From: Janthinobacterium sp. SUN073 | GTDB lineage: Bacteria; Pseudomonadota; Gammaproteobacteria; Burkholderiales; Burkholderiaceae_D | Length of the DNA stretch: 64,000 bases | Direction of reading: 5' to 3' | Assembly (NCBI RefSeq): GCF_030397665.1 | Contig: NZ_JAPUBT010000001.1 | Location: forward strand, 1,010,781 to 1,074,780 | Shown here: positions 35,788 to 45,756 of the stretch, one piece after another | Numbering within the stretch: position 1 is the stretch's first letter | How the letters are laid out: each line of letters begins with the position of its first letter | The notes under the pieces: generated by a model | What the model was told of the DNA's origin: nothing | Database searches by the model: none | What the model saw: the letters and a program-made list of their open reading frames with translations, nothing else | Program-made: the position numbers and the translations under genes

Positions 35788-36018
35788 ATGCGCGTAGACA
35801 TCTACCGCCGGGCCGAGCACGACGACATTTTTTCCTACCTCGCCGTGCCGGAAGGAAAGATCATTCCTGAAGAGGTGACCAATACCGACTGGCAACTCGA
35901 AGTACGCGCCAGCGAAGTAGCCGACGATGCCGAGATCTTGCCGGACTACCATATCGAACAGCCGCACCAGCAGATCGCCGCCAAGGGTTATGCGATCACG
36001 GGCCTGAAAGACATGTAA
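35788..36018 (+). CDS. Small conserved cytoplasmic protein (possibly DUF6139-like)
   Basis: 76 residues from the ATG at 35788, with an excellent AGGAGG five bases upstream that fixes the start. The product is acidic and soluble: MRVDIYRRAEHDDIFSYL, then IPEEVTNTDWQLEV, ending QIAAKGYAITGLKDM. It resembles a short Burkholderiales family that I believe is DUF6139; that attribution is from memory. No function is known to me. It is monocistronic, with the MITE-like element just upstream and a terminator just downstream, so its promoter may lie in or at the edge of the element. Confidence 0.72.
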   Translation: MRVDIYRRAEHDDIFSYLAVPEGKIIPEEVTNTDWQLEVRASEVADDAEILPDYHIEQPHQQIAAKGYAITGLKDM

Positions 36019-36024
36019 ACGAAA

Positions 36025-36060
36025 AAAGCCAAACCAGCATGTCTGCGGTTTGGCTTTATT
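36025..36060. terminator. Bidirectional terminator between the small protein gene and dnaE
   Basis: AAAGCCAAACC (36025-36035) pairs perfectly with GGTTTGGCTTT (36047-36057), flanked by A and T residues. It lies between convergent genes. Confidence 0.85.
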
Positions 36061-36081
36061 GTATGCGCCGGACGGTGCCGG

Positions 36082-39000
36082 TCAGTATTCGACCGCCACC
36101 TCTTGCGCGCCCAGCATCTGCTCCAGCGCCATCTGCAATTCATCCGATGGCGCCACTTTCCACTCGTCCCCGAACTGCAGCACGCAACTGACGCCTTGCG
36201 GGCTGACCCGCGCAGCGATCGGCAAGCCCGTCTCGGCCCGGTGCGGCATGATCACGTCACGGATACGCTTGGCGTCCAGCGTGGCCGGCAAGGTCAGGCC
36301 CAGCTGGCGGCCATACTGCACGCGCGCGGCGATGATGTCGAAGGCGCTCTCGGCCGTGATACGCAAGCCACCCGAGAAACGGTCTTCCGACACCTTGCCC
36401 ACGACGGCGAGGAATTCATCCTCCTTGAAGATTTTCCGGTTGGCGTCGAACAATTCGCCATATACGGTCACTTCCACCGTGCCGCTCTTGTCGTCCAGGG
36501 TAACGATGAGAATCTTGCCGCGCTGCGTCATCTGCGTGCGCAAGCCCGTGATGACGCCGGCCATCATGCGCGGTTCGCGCGACGGCGACAATTCAGACAG
36601 TTTCGTGCGCGCAAAACGGCGCGCCTCGGGCGCATACGAATCGAACAGATGGCCGGACAGGTAAAAGCCCAGGGCGATCTTTTCTTCCGTCAGGCGCTGC
36701 TTGTCACTCCACACGGGCACTTTGACGTACTCGGGCGGCGCCACCATGTCGCTGTCGTCGCCGCCGAACAGGCTCACCTGATTCGCCGCCTTGGCGGCCT
36801 GATCGGCGCATTCCATGGCGAACGCCACGGATGCGAGCAGGATGGCGCGGTCGACCTTCAGGCAGTCGAAGGCGCCGCTGCGTATCAGGGATTCGATGGT
36901 GCGACGGTTAATTTGCTTTTTATCAACACGTTTGCAGAAATCGAACAGGCTGGTGAAGGGTCCGCCCGCCTCGCGCGCGGCGATGATGGCTTCGATGGCG
37001 TTCTGGCCCGAGCCTTTCACGGCGCCCAGGCCATAGCGGATCTGCGTGACTTTCTTGCCGCTCACGGACGGCGCCGCGCCGCTCGGCGTGAAGCGGTAGT
37101 CCGATTCGTTGATATCTGGCGGCAACAAGGTCAGCTTGCAGATTTCCAGCGAGTCTTCCACCAGGATCTTGATCTTGTCCGTGTCGTCCATGGCCAGCGA
37201 CAAGTTGGCGGCCATGAAGGCGGCCGTGTGGTGCGCCTTTAAATAGGCCGTGTGATACGACAGCAAGGCGTAAGCGGCGGCGTGCGATTTGTTAAAACCA
37301 TAGCCGGCGAACTTTTCCATCAAGTCGAAGATCTCGTCGGCCTTGGCGGCCGTCAAGCCATCCTTGGCCGCACCCGCGCGGAAGATCTCGCGGTGCTCGG
37401 CCATCTCTTCGGCCTTCTTCTTGCCCATGGCGCGGCGCAGCATGTCGGCGCCGCCCAGCGAGTAGCCGCCGACGATCTGCGCCATCTGCATCACCTGCTC
37501 CTGATACACCATGATGCCGTAGGTTTCGGACAGAATCGCTTCCGTGCGCGGATCGGGATAATCGAAGCGTTCGCCGTGCTTGCGCTTGCAGAAGTCGGGA
37601 ATCAGGTCCATCGGGCCCGGACGGTACAGGGCCACCAGCGCGATAATGTCTTCGAAACGGTCGGGACGGGCGTCTTTCAGCATACCCTGCATGCCGCGCG
37701 ACTCCAGCTGGAACACAGCCACGGTCTTGGCCTTGGTCAACAGGTCGTAGGACGGCTTGTCGTTCAGCGGCAAGGTGGCCAGGTCGAAATCGGCTTGCGC
37801 GGGATCGAGCTGCTTGATGTAACGCACGGCGCGGTCGAGGATGGTGAGCGTGGTCAAGCCCAAGAAGTCGAACTTCACCAGGCCGACGGCCTCCACGTCA
37901 TCCTTGTCGTACTGCGACACGACGCCCGAGTCGCCACCCTGCGTGTACAGCGGGCAAAAGTCCGTCAGCTTGCCGGGGGCGATCAGCACCCCCCCCGCGT
38001 GCATGCCGATATTGCGCGTGATGCCTTCGACTTGCTGCGCCAGCTCCAGCAACTGCTTGACCTCTTCCTCGTTTTCCAGGCGCTCCTTGAGCAGCGGCTC
38101 TTCCTCGATGGCGTCGGCGATCGACACGGGCTTGCCCGGCTTGAACGGGATCAGCTTCGAGATGCCGTCGCAGAAGTTGTAGCCGAAGTCCATCACGCGG
38201 CCCACGTCGCGGATCGCGCCTTTGGCCGCCATGGTACCGAAGGTGGCGATCTGCGAGACCGCCTCCTTGCCATACAAATCCTTGACGTGCTGGATGACGC
38301 GGTCACGCCCTTCCTGGCAAAAGTCGATATCGAAGTCGGGCATCGAGACGCGTTCGGGATTGAGAAAACGCTCGAACAGCAAGTTGTATTGCAATGGGTC
38401 CAGATCGGTAATCAGCAGCGAATACGCCACCAGCGAACCGGCACCCGAACCGCGGCCCGGGCCGACGGGCACGCCGTTTTCCTTGGCCCACTGGATAAAC
38501 TCGGCCACGATGAGGAAGTAGCCGGGGAATTTCATGTTGCAAATCGTGTCCGTCTCGAATTTCAGGCGCGACTCGTAGCGCGGGCGCTCCTTTTCACGGC
38601 GCTCGGGATCGGGGTACAGCTGTAATAGCCGTTTTTCCAGGCCCGCCTGCGATTCGGCGACGAGGAACTCGTCGATCGTCATGCCGGGCGGCGTGGGGAA
38701 GTTCGGCAGTTGTGGCTTGCCCAGGGTCAAGGTCAGGTTGCAGCGCTTGGCGATTTCCACGGAATTGGCCAATGCGACCGGCAAGTCGGCGAACAATTCC
38801 GCCATGTCGGCCTGCGACAGGAAGCGCTGGCTGTCGTTGAAGCGCTTCACGCGCTTGGCGTTGGCCAGCATTTCGCCTTCGGCGATACAGGTGCGGGCTT
38901 CGTGGGCAATAAATTCTTCTGGAGAAATAAATTGCACGGGATGCGTGGCCACCACGGGTAAGCCCAGCTTGGCCGCCAGCGCCACCGCATGGCGCACCTG

Positions 39001-39627
39001 CGCTTCCTGGTTGGCCTGGCCGCCGCGCTGGATTTCGACATAGAAATGGCCGGGGAAAATCTCGGCCCAACGCTGGGCATTGCGTTCGGCCAGGGCCAGG
39101 TTGCCATTCTCGATAGCAATGCCAACATCGCCGAAATGCGCGCCGGACAGGGCGATCAAGCCATTCGCCGCGCTTTCGCCCGGGTACAGGTCGTAGGTAT
39201 TCGTCGCCAGCGCCTGCAGCCACTCGATGCGCAGTTCCGCGCGTCCCTTGTACTGGTTGGTCAGCCAGGCCATCGACAGCAGTTCGCACAGTTGCAAATA
39301 GCCCATGCGATTCTTCGCCAGCAACAGCAAACGCGACGGTTTTTCGCGGTTGTCGTCATTCGTGATCCACACGTCGACGCCGACGATGGGCTTGATGCCC
39401 TTGCCGCGCGCTTCCTTGTAAAACTTGACCATGCCAAACAGGTTCGACAAGTCGGTGACGGCCAGCGCCACCTGCTTGTCCTTCGCCGCCGCCTTGACCA
39501 CGTCGTCGATGCGCACCAGGCCATCGACGATCGAGTACTCCGAGTGCACGCGCAAGTGGACGAAGGCGGGACCGGGCTGTACCGCTTGCTGTGAACCTGC
39601 CGGAGCGCCGGCCTCTTGCATTACCAT
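36082..39627 (-). CDS. dnaE: DNA polymerase III alpha subunit
   Basis: About 1181 residues, the replicative polymerase catalytic subunit. The N-terminal PHP domain starts [15 protein letters not shown]; the palm carries [13 protein letters not shown] with the catalytic Asp pair near residue 430 and [16 protein letters not shown]; later come the finger region, a helix-hairpin-helix and the OB fold ([15 protein letters not shown]). Three nearby ATGs could start it (39633, 39627, 39621); 39627 is preferred because AGGA is five bases upstream. It belongs to the DnaE1 type rather than ImuC/DnaE2 by size and context. It is divergent from trhO. Confidence 0.97.
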   Translation of the reverse strand: MVMQEAGAPAGSQQAVQPGPAFVHLRVHSEYSIVDGLVRIDDVVKAAAKDKQVALAVTDLSNLFGMVKFYKEARGKGIKPIVGVDVWITNDDNREKPSRLLLLAKNRMGYLQLCELLSMAWLTNQYKGRAELRIEWLQALATNTYDLYPGESAANGLIALSGAHFGDVGIAIENGNLALAERNAQRWAEIFPGHFYVEIQRGGQANQEAQVRHAVALAAKLGLPVVATHPVQFISPEEFIAHEARTCIAEGEMLANAKRVKRFNDSQRFLSQADMAELFADLPVALANSVEIAKRCNLTLTLGKPQLPNFPTPPGMTIDEFLVAESQAGLEKRLLQLYPDPERREKERPRYESRLKFETDTICNMKFPGYFLIVAEFIQWAKENGVPVGPGRGSGAGSLVAYSLLITDLDPLQYNLLFERFLNPERVSMPDFDIDFCQEGRDRVIQHVKDLYGKEAVSQIATFGTMAAKGAIRDVGRVMDFGYNFCDGISKLIPFKPGKPVSIADAIEEEPLLKERLENEEEVKQLLELAQQVEGITRNIGMHAGGVLIAPGKLTDFCPLYTQGGDSGVVSQYDKDDVEAVGLVKFDFLGLTTLTILDRAVRYIKQLDPAQADFDLATLPLNDKPSYDLLTKAKTVAVFQLESRGMQGMLKDARPDRFEDIIALVALYRPGPMDLIPDFCKRKHGERFDYPDPRTEAILSETYGIMVYQEQVMQMAQIVGGYSLGGADMLRRAMGKKKAEEMAEHREIFRAGAAKDGLTAAKADEIFDLMEKFAGYGFNKSHAAAYALLSYHTAYLKAHHTAAFMAANLSLAMDDTDKIKILVEDSLEICKLTLLPPDINESDYRFTPSGAAPSVSGKKVTQIRYGLGAVKGSGQNAIEAIIAAREAGGPFTSLFDFCKRVDKKQINRRTIESLIRSGAFDCLKVDRAILLASVAFAMECADQAAKAANQVSLFGGDDSDMVAPPEYVKVPVWSDKQRLTEEKIALGFYLSGHLFDSYAPEARRFARTKLSELSPSREPRMMAGVITGLRTQMTQRGKILIVTLDDKSGTVEVTVYGELFDANRKIFKEDEFLAVVGKVSEDRFSGGLRITAESAFDIIAARVQYGRQLGLTLPATLDAKRIRDVIMPHRAETGLPIAARVSPQGVSCVLQFGDEWKVAPSDELQMALEQMLGAQEVAVEY

Positions 39628-39721
39628 TTCCATCCTGTGTACCGTTTCGTGCAAAATTCAATGGGGTCTATTCTACCGCGTCGCGGCTACGGACCGGGTA
39701 TCCTGGCTGGCCCGTCGGGCT

Positions 39722-39727
39722 TATAAT
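39722..39727 (+). promoter_or_regulatory. Likely -10 box for trhO
   Basis: A perfect TATAAT 31 bases before the trhO ATG in the divergent dnaE-trhO region. No strong -35 match is visible. Confidence 0.45.
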
Positions 39728-39758
39728 ATCGGCTGTTCAGTCCAAGCCGATCGCCATC

Positions 39759-40667
39759 ATGCAAGCCATCACCCCAGCAACACCCGCCGTTTCCGCCGCC
39801 GTCAGCCCTCCGGCTTCCACCCTCGCCGCCACGTTTGTCAACATCGCCGCGTATAAATTCATTACGCTAGCCGATACGGAAGCCATGCGTCCCCTGTATC
39901 AGGAGCAATGCCTGGCGCTGGAACTGAAGGGCACCATCCTGCTGACGCCGGAAGGCATCAACATGTTCCTGTCGGGCACGCGCGAGCATATCGACAGCTT
40001 CCTCGCGTGGGTGCGCAGCGACGAGCGGCTGGCCGATCTGGAATGGAAGGAAAGCTTGTCGAACGAGCAATCGCACAAGCGCATGCTGGTCAAGCTGAAA
40101 AAAGAAATCATCACCATGCGCATGCCGCTGATCAAGCCGGAACTGGGTCGCGCGCCGTCCGTCGATGCGCACACGCTCAAGCGCTGGCTCGACGCCGGTG
40201 TGGACGACGCGGGCAAACCCGTGGTCATGATGGAAACGCGCAACGCCTTCGAAGTGGACGTGGGCACGTTCAACAACACGCTTGATTACCGTATCGACAA
40301 ATTTACGGAATTCCCGGCCGTTGCCGCCGCGCACAAGGAAGAACTGGAAGGCAAGACCGTCGTCACCTTCTGCACGGGCGGCATCCGCTGCGAAAAGGCC
40401 GCCATCCACATGAAGGAAATCGGCTACGACAGCGTGTACCAGCTCGACGGCGGCATCCTGAAATATTTCGAGGAAGTGGGCGGCGAGCACTATACGGGCG
40501 ACTGTTTCGTGTTCGACTACCGCACGGCCCTGAACCCGAAACTGGAACCGACGGAAACCGTGCAATGTTTCGTCTGCCGCGCCGTCGTCACGCCGCGCCA
40601 GCAACTGGCGCCGGAATACGTGTATGAGGTGTCATGCCCGCATTGCTACAAAGGTGACGAAAAATAA
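39759..40667 (+). CDS. trhO: tRNA uridine(34) hydroxylase, rhodanese-like
   Basis: 302 residues from the ATG at 39759. An N-terminal ferredoxin-like domain ([33 protein letters not shown]) precedes a rhodanese domain whose active loop is [10 protein letters not shown], and a C-terminal Cys-rich tail ([15 protein letters not shown]). This is the TrhO (UPF0176/YceA) family, which hydroxylates uridine 34 of several tRNAs with oxygen on the way to 5-methoxyuridine derivatives. It is monocistronic and closed by a strong terminator. Confidence 0.93.
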   Translation: MQAITPATPAVSAAVSPPASTLAATFVNIAAYKFITLADTEAMRPLYQEQCLALELKGTILLTPEGINMFLSGTREHIDSFLAWVRSDERLADLEWKESLSNEQSHKRMLVKLKKEIITMRMPLIKPELGRAPSVDAHTLKRWLDAGVDDAGKPVVMMETRNAFEVDVGTFNNTLDYRIDKFTEFPAVAAAHKEELEGKTVVTFCTGGIRCEKAAIHMKEIGYDSVYQLDGGILKYFEEVGGEHYTGDCFVFDYRTALNPKLEPTETVQCFVCRAVVTPRQQLAPEYVYEVSCPHCYKGDEK

Positions 40668-40697
40668 GAACCGGCGCCCCGCGCCTGCAGTAAACTG

Positions 40698-40737
40698 AAA
40701 TGCCCATCCTGGCCATTACCTGCCAGGATGGGCATTT
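40698..40737. terminator. Bidirectional terminator between trhO and the polysaccharide locus
   Basis: AAATGCCCATCCTGGC (40698-40713) pairs perfectly over 16 bases with GCCAGGATGGGCATTT (40722-40737). It closes trhO on the plus strand and the long polysaccharide operon on the minus strand. Confidence 0.88.
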
Positions 40738-40785
40738 GCAATTGCGCCAGCACATTGCTGCACGTGGCGGTCATTGTGACAACAT

Positions 40786-42048
40786 TTAGTCAGCCATATT
40801 CAAGCTGTTTGCCCGCCACCAGCTGCGGCCGAACACCAACAACGAGAAGAACGCCAGGCCGGCCAAAAAACCCGCCAGCAAGCTATTCGACAAGCGGCTG
40901 GTACGGCTTTCCGGCAAGGTTGGTCCCGCAATAAAGCGGCTCTTTTCCAGGTAGACGGCCGTGGCTTTCTGATTGTCGACAGTAATCGCATTGAAGACCT
41001 CCTTGACGGATTCATCATTCAAATCGCGCTTCTTGAAGACGTTTTCCTTGACCGATTCGAGCGAGCGCAAGACCGCTTCACCCGACTTGTTGCTATCGAG
41101 CGCAGCCTTGGCACCATCATAGTATTCGCGCAAGATGATATTTTGCTTTTGTTCGCGCTGCGCCTTGAGAATCGCTTCGTTTGCCATCAGGGCATCTACC
41201 TCGGTTGACATCAACTGCGTCGATGGGGACAGATAACGGGCACTATCCTCAGTCACGTTGACCACCTGGCGGGTTCCCTGCGCCGCTGCGTCAGGATAAC
41301 GCGAAACAATTTTTCGCAGGGTATCGCCTTTACGGGCAAAGCTTTCCAACTTCTCTTTGTTGCTGATAATTTCGTTATCGAGCTTGGTAATCTTGCTGGT
41401 CAGATCCAGGTGCTTGGAACGCAAGAAGTCCGAATACACCAGGTAAATCACGCTATCCATCGTATAGCGACCCAGCAGGGCAACCATGCGTTGCGCATCC
41501 TGGGGCGTCGTCGCCTCGTAACTGATACGCAAACCGATGACATTGTTGCTGATATCCTTGGCCGTATCCATCAATTCCTTGGCATCGAGCTTGGTCATCG
41601 GATAAATCGGCTCCAGCAATTTGGAAAAATTGTCGCGCACGATCAGCGTACGGCGCAACTCTTGCACCGTAGGATCATTGTTCAGCTTGACTTGTTGCAT
41701 ATAGTCGTCAAAGCGACCACTGCTGCTTAATGCCGCCACATAGCGTTTATAGTCGCCCAGCGCGATACCCGGAGGTGGTTCCTTTTCCTTGTCCTTTTCC
41801 TTTTCCTTGTCTTTGTCATTGCTAACCAGTTCTTTTGGCACTGGTATCGCACCGCCAAACTGGTAGAAACCTTCGCTTTTGTACGTTGCCATATACAAGG
41901 TAAACAGCACGCACAATATCATCACGACTACTGTACCGCCCACGATCAATTTACGGCCTTTCCATAAAACGATCAGTATGTCCGTCAAAGAAAATTCAGG
42001 CGCACCTTGCTGCTCCGGCGCTTGTTTCATTTCTACCAGTTTGTCCAT
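40786..42048 (-). CDS. wzz: Wzz-type polysaccharide chain-length determinant
   Basis: 420 residues with a span at about 34-52 and another near 388-408, enclosing a long helical periplasmic domain. The N-terminal FSLTDILIVLWKGRKLIVGG and the C-terminal FRIAGPTLPESRTSRL-like segment (SRFIAGPTLPESRTSR) before the last span are the Wzz signature. No cytoplasmic tyrosine-kinase domain is attached. It sets the modal number of repeat units made by the polymerase. Near residues 77-90 the periplasmic domain contains a run of alternating Lys, Glu and Asp (DKDKEKEKDKEKE) encoded by an imperfect six-base repeat, unusual for the family. It is the last gene of the locus. Confidence 0.9.
   Translation of the reverse strand: MDKLVEMKQAPEQQGAPEFSLTDILIVLWKGRKLIVGGTVVVMILCVLFTLYMATYKSEGFYQFGGAIPVPKELVSNDKDKEKEKDKEKEPPPGIALGDYKRYVAALSSSGRFDDYMQQVKLNNDPTVQELRRTLIVRDNFSKLLEPIYPMTKLDAKELMDTAKDISNNVIGLRISYEATTPQDAQRMVALLGRYTMDSVIYLVYSDFLRSKHLDLTSKITKLDNEIISNKEKLESFARKGDTLRKIVSRYPDAAAQGTRQVVNVTEDSARYLSPSTQLMSTEVDALMANEAILKAQREQKQNIILREYYDGAKAALDSNKSGEAVLRSLESVKENVFKKRDLNDESVKEVFNAITVDNQKATAVYLEKSRFIAGPTLPESRTSRLSNSLLAGFLAGLAFFSLLVFGRSWWRANSLNMAD
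41779..41817. repeat. Imperfect hexanucleotide repeat in wzz
   Basis: Tandem units like TTTCC-T/TTGTC-C on the plus strand (AAGGAA/AAGGAC on the coding strand) encode the KE/KD-rich stretch of Wzz. Unit changes would preserve the frame and alter the length of a charged periplasmic segment. Confidence 0.65.
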
Positions 42049-42099
42049 GATTCTTCTTTAAGTAATAAGTACATCAAAAATAAAACGATTGTCAGACCA

Positions 42100-44046
42100 T
42101 CAGTCTGCATTGGCCTGGCGCGCCATCACCACGACCGGGCTATTGGATTGCGCAGTCCGCTGGGCATTCCAAACCCAGTCCTCGATGCCGCACTGCGGTT
42201 CATATTCGGTAACGATTTCCAGCAATAGCGTTCGTACGGCGACCTGATCGAACTGATCGCATGCCCTCGTCAATTCGCTGAGCATGCCTTCCAGCTTCGT
42301 CCAAGGGATTTCAGCCTCGCGCGCACGCATGATCAAAGGATGATCCGTGCCTTCAACATTGTCTCCAATCAACAACTCCTCATACAGCTTTTCGCCTGGA
42401 CGCAAGCCGACGTGATGAATTTCGATGGTGCCATCGGGCGCCTGTTCACTTTTGACTTCCAGTCCGCTCAAATGCACCATGCGCTTGGCCAGGTCGACGA
42501 TCTTGACGGGGTCACCCATATCCAGAACAAAGACATCGCCCCCCTGTCCCATGGCGCCCGCCTGCAGTACCAACTGCGCGGCCTCGGGAATCGTCATGAA
42601 ATACCGCGTGATTTCCGGATGCGTGATGGTAATTGGCCCGCCCGCCATGATCTGTTTGCGGAACAAGGGCACAACCGACCCAGACGATCCCAGTACATTG
42701 CCAAAACGAACCATACAAAACCGCGTCTTGTCTTGTTTGCGGGCAAATGCCTGCAAAATCAGTTCTGCCAGTCGCTTGGTGGAACCCATGACATTGGTTG
42801 GACGAACCGCCTTGTCTGTAGAAATGAGGACAAAACGCTTCACCTGGGCATCGATCGCGGCACGCGCCATGCTCAGTGTTCCCAATGCATTGTTACGTAT
42901 GCCTTCGATGGGATTATGTTCCACCAGGGGCACGTGTTTATACGCAGCGGCATGATACAAAGTTTCAACACGGAAAGTTCGCAGAATTCTTTCGCACTTG
43001 GCTGTTTCCAGCACTGATCCCAGGAATGGCAGCAGCTCCACCTCGACCCGCAGGGATTTTTTCAAACCCTGCAATTCCTGTTCGATGGAATACAAGGCAA
43101 ATTCCGACATTTCATACAGAATCAGACAAGCGGGCCGTTGACGCAATATCTGGCGGCACAATTCCGAACCGATCGAACCGCCCGCCCCAGTCACCATCAC
43201 CGTCTTGCCAGAAATACACATGGCCATCAAGTCCTGGTCTGGCTCCACCGCATCGCGCCCCAGCAAATCTTCGATTTCGATCTCGCGCAAATCCTGTACC
43301 TGCGTACTGGCCCGTATCAAGCTCTTGATCGGTGAAGTCACCAGCGTCTTGACTTTCAGCGGCTCCAGTTTTTCCAGAATACGGCGTTGCTGCGCCTTGC
43401 TCAGGGACGGCATGGCAAGCAGCACCTTGCTGATATCCTTGCTTGCCACTAAATCAGGTAAAACTTCGGGGGCATATACCCGTATCCCCCCGATACTTGC
43501 CCCATGCAATTCTTTCTTGTCATCAATCAAAGCGACTACCTTGTACTCGCCGGCATGGTTCAGGGCCTGTGCCAACTGATTGCCGGAAGCGCCAGCGCCA
43601 TACACGACCACGCGAATGCCGTCCGCACGCCGGTTGGTGTACAAAAAGTACCCGCGTGCCAGAAAACGGCTGGCCGCCACATACATGATGGCGCACACCC
43701 AGAAGATGCCGAAGACGCCGCGCGACAAACCATTCATGCCGTTCAAAAACACCGCCATGGCCAGCAATACGGCCACGGTCAAACTGACGCCAAGCAAGAC
43801 CACATACACTATCTTGTAGTCGATAAAGCGAATCACCGCACGGTACAGCCCCAATTTGATGAAAATAGGCAGTGAGACGAGCGGTGCCGCCAGGATCAGC
43901 CAAATGTAGGAATAAAACTGTGCATTGGCCAATCCATCGAAACGCAATGCAATCGCAATACAAAAAGTCAGCGGCAAGAAAAACAGATCGGCAAACGCCG
44001 CCACAATCTGTTTGTGAAACCGCGAAAAATTGAATATCGGCTTCAT
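42100..44046 (-). CDS. WbpM-type membrane UDP-HexNAc 4,6-dehydratase
   Basis: 648 residues. Four membrane spans fill the first 150 residues; a first Rossmann-like domain contains VVYGAGASGNQLA; and the catalytic SDR domain begins VMVTGAGGSIGSELCRQ near residue 280. Its active-site segment reads STDKAVRPTNVMGSTKR, that is Ser-Met-Lys instead of Ser-Tyr-Lys, as in the large WbpM/CapD group. These enzymes convert UDP-GlcNAc to the 4-keto-6-deoxy sugar used for QuiNAc, FucNAc or bacillosamine. The SDR reductase two genes upstream could reduce its product. It is clearly distinct from PseB in the same locus, which keeps the Tyr. Confidence 0.92.
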   Translation of the reverse strand: MKPIFNFSRFHKQIVAAFADLFFLPLTFCIAIALRFDGLANAQFYSYIWLILAAPLVSLPIFIKLGLYRAVIRFIDYKIVYVVLLGVSLTVAVLLAMAVFLNGMNGLSRGVFGIFWVCAIMYVAASRFLARGYFLYTNRRADGIRVVVYGAGASGNQLAQALNHAGEYKVVALIDDKKELHGASIGGIRVYAPEVLPDLVASKDISKVLLAMPSLSKAQQRRILEKLEPLKVKTLVTSPIKSLIRASTQVQDLREIEIEDLLGRDAVEPDQDLMAMCISGKTVMVTGAGGSIGSELCRQILRQRPACLILYEMSEFALYSIEQELQGLKKSLRVEVELLPFLGSVLETAKCERILRTFRVETLYHAAAYKHVPLVEHNPIEGIRNNALGTLSMARAAIDAQVKRFVLISTDKAVRPTNVMGSTKRLAELILQAFARKQDKTRFCMVRFGNVLGSSGSVVPLFRKQIMAGGPITITHPEITRYFMTIPEAAQLVLQAGAMGQGGDVFVLDMGDPVKIVDLAKRMVHLSGLEVKSEQAPDGTIEIHHVGLRPGEKLYEELLIGDNVEGTDHPLIMRAREAEIPWTKLEGMLSELTRACDQFDQVAVRTLLLEIVTEYEPQCGIEDWVWNAQRTAQSNSPVVVMARQANAD

Positions 44047-44161
44047 TCAATGCTTCCTTTCTCTGCAGCGGCTGGTGGCAATAGCAGGCAGCACCTGGCC
44101 TGCGCCATGATCGATACGCCATTGCCAGGCACAATCTGTGACAGACCGGACGAGATATTCA

Positions 44162-44722
44162 TCAATGGGTTACTCCATCCCGGCGCACCACCTTCAGGAA
44201 AGTCAGGAACAGAATGCGCAGATCCAGTGCCAGCGAACGGCGCTGCAAATAGTCGACATCCAGTTTGACTTTGTCCACAATAGGCAACTCATCGCGCCCA
44301 TTGATTTGCGCCCATCCGGTCAAGCCAGGCAAGATGCCATCGACACCGTGGCGGCTGCGCAGTTCGATCAGATCGTACTGGTTGAACAAGGCAGGACGTG
44401 GACCGACAAAGCTCATGTCACCCTTCAATATACTCCACAGTTGCGGCAATTCGTCGAGGCTGGACTTCCGCAAAAAGGAGCCTACGGGGGTCAGGAATTG
44501 CTTGGGGTCCGGTAACAAATGTGTCGCAACAGCGGGGGTATCGACACGCATTGTACGAAATTTCGGCATCTTGAAGATCTTGTTGTGCCGCCCGACACGA
44601 TCAGACCAATACACGATGGGACCCGCGGACGTCAGCCGCACCATCAGGGCGACCAGGCCAATCGGAATAAGCAGCAACAACGACGCGATCAACGCCAATA
44701 CCAAATCAAATACTCGTTTCAT
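44162..44722 (-). CDS. Initiating sugar-phosphate transferase (monotopic, PglC-like)
   Basis: 186 residues, the small form of the bacterial sugar transferase family. A re-entrant N-terminal membrane helix (FDLVLALIASLLLLIPIGLV) is followed by FKMPKFRTMR, the catalytic Asp-Glu pair in SSLDELPQLWSILKGDMS, FVGPRP and GLTGWAQINGRDELP. It should transfer a phospho-sugar from a UDP-sugar to undecaprenyl phosphate and so start the repeat unit. The adjacent dehydratase and reductase suggest that the first sugar is a 6-deoxy-HexNAc. It overlaps the end of the reductase gene by 17 bases. Confidence 0.9.
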   Translation of the reverse strand: MKRVFDLVLALIASLLLLIPIGLVALMVRLTSAGPIVYWSDRVGRHNKIFKMPKFRTMRVDTPAVATHLLPDPKQFLTPVGSFLRKSSLDELPQLWSILKGDMSFVGPRPALFNQYDLIELRSRHGVDGILPGLTGWAQINGRDELPIVDKVKLDVDYLQRRSLALDLRILFLTFLKVVRRDGVTH

Positions 44723-45692
44723 TCATCTTCCCTGATATGTATTCCCGTCCCGCGCGTTCGAGTGCCGCGCTACTATTGTATGGCGCGCGCCAGCCAAGAA
44801 CGGACCTGGCTTTACTCGTATCGACCAGCAATTGCGCCGTCAATTTCGCATACATCTGTTTCTTCCCGCATAGCGTCGCCATGCCGCGCACCACGGCCGC
44901 AGGGATGGGCAATATGTACTGTTTCTTGCCCATGCCGCTACCTATGTGCCGGAAAATGTCTCCCAGCATTAAATTTTGCTCATCAGACACAAGAAATGTT
45001 TCTCCTGCAGCGGCGGGATGCGTGGCGCACACATGGAGGAAATCCACCAGATTCCAGATGCTCAACAAACTGCGCCGGGCGAGTATTCTACCAAAGGGCA
45101 ATGGCAGGGATTTGGCGGCAAGCTTGAGCAACAAGGAAAAATTTCCTGGTGCGTCAGGACCGAAAACCAGCGTCGGCCGCACAATGACAAACTGCATCTC
45201 GGACGCAGGAATCAGCTCCCGTATCATTTGCTCCGCTTCATACTTGCTGATGGCATACAGGTCATGCGGAGCTGCCGCATCCTTTTCCGTAAACGGATGA
45301 CCAGCGCTGGCATTGCCATTCACGCCGATCGAGCTGACAAAGACGAAGCGTTTGACGCCGCAACGCGCCGCGTCCGCGATCAAGTGCCGCGTCAGCTCCA
45401 CATTTACCTTGCGAAACTCCGCCAACGGATCGGCTACTTCATCGTGCAGGACATGGGCACGCCCGGCAAGGTGAACGACGACATCGCAGCCCTCGAACAC
45501 CCTGCTGTCGGGAGCCAGCGCAGCCAGATCCTGGACGACTTGCGTTATCTTGACCGGCTGCGTGCCCTTCGCACGCACGATCGCCCGCACCTGATGCTGC
45601 TGCTCGCTCAAATGGATGCATAACTGCCTGCCGATAAAACCATTGGCACCGGTCACAGCGATGTGGCTGGCTTCACCTTGATTATTTTGCAC
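44706..45692 (-). CDS. SDR-family nucleotide-sugar reductase/epimerase (WbpV-like)
   Basis: About 328 residues if started at the GTG at 45692; the open frame runs to 45791, which would overlap the glycosyltransferase gene. The Rossmann motif TGANGFIGRQL, the catalytic Ser in VFVSSIGVNG and YAISK (YxxxK) are intact. Its style is that of the 4-keto reductases paired with WbpM-type dehydratases (WbpV/WbpK), giving UDP-QuiNAc or UDP-FucNAc; which epimer cannot be read from sequence. The start codon is the least certain in this locus, since AGG is ten bases upstream of the GTG. Confidence 0.78.
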   Translation of the reverse strand: MQNNQGEASHIAVTGANGFIGRQLCIHLSEQQHQVRAIVRAKGTQPVKITQVVQDLAALAPDSRVFEGCDVVVHLAGRAHVLHDEVADPLAEFRKVNVELTRHLIADAARCGVKRFVFVSSIGVNGNASAGHPFTEKDAAAPHDLYAISKYEAEQMIRELIPASEMQFVIVRPTLVFGPDAPGNFSLLLKLAAKSLPLPFGRILARRSLLSIWNLVDFLHVCATHPAAAGETFLVSDEQNLMLGDIFRHIGSGMGKKQYILPIPAAVVRGMATLCGKKQMYAKLTAQLLVDTSKARSVLGWRAPYNSSAALERAGREYISGKMNETSI

Positions 45693-45756
45693 AATATAAT
45701 TACCTGAAGAAAAACTACGCTGCCAGCTCACGCTGCCATGGGTGAATGGCTGTCTA

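Noticed and set aside
35609-35797. 62-codon frame in the intergenic region
   Set aside because: It lies within the inverted-repeat element, crosses its palindromic core and right end, and has no ribosome site or recognisable sequence.
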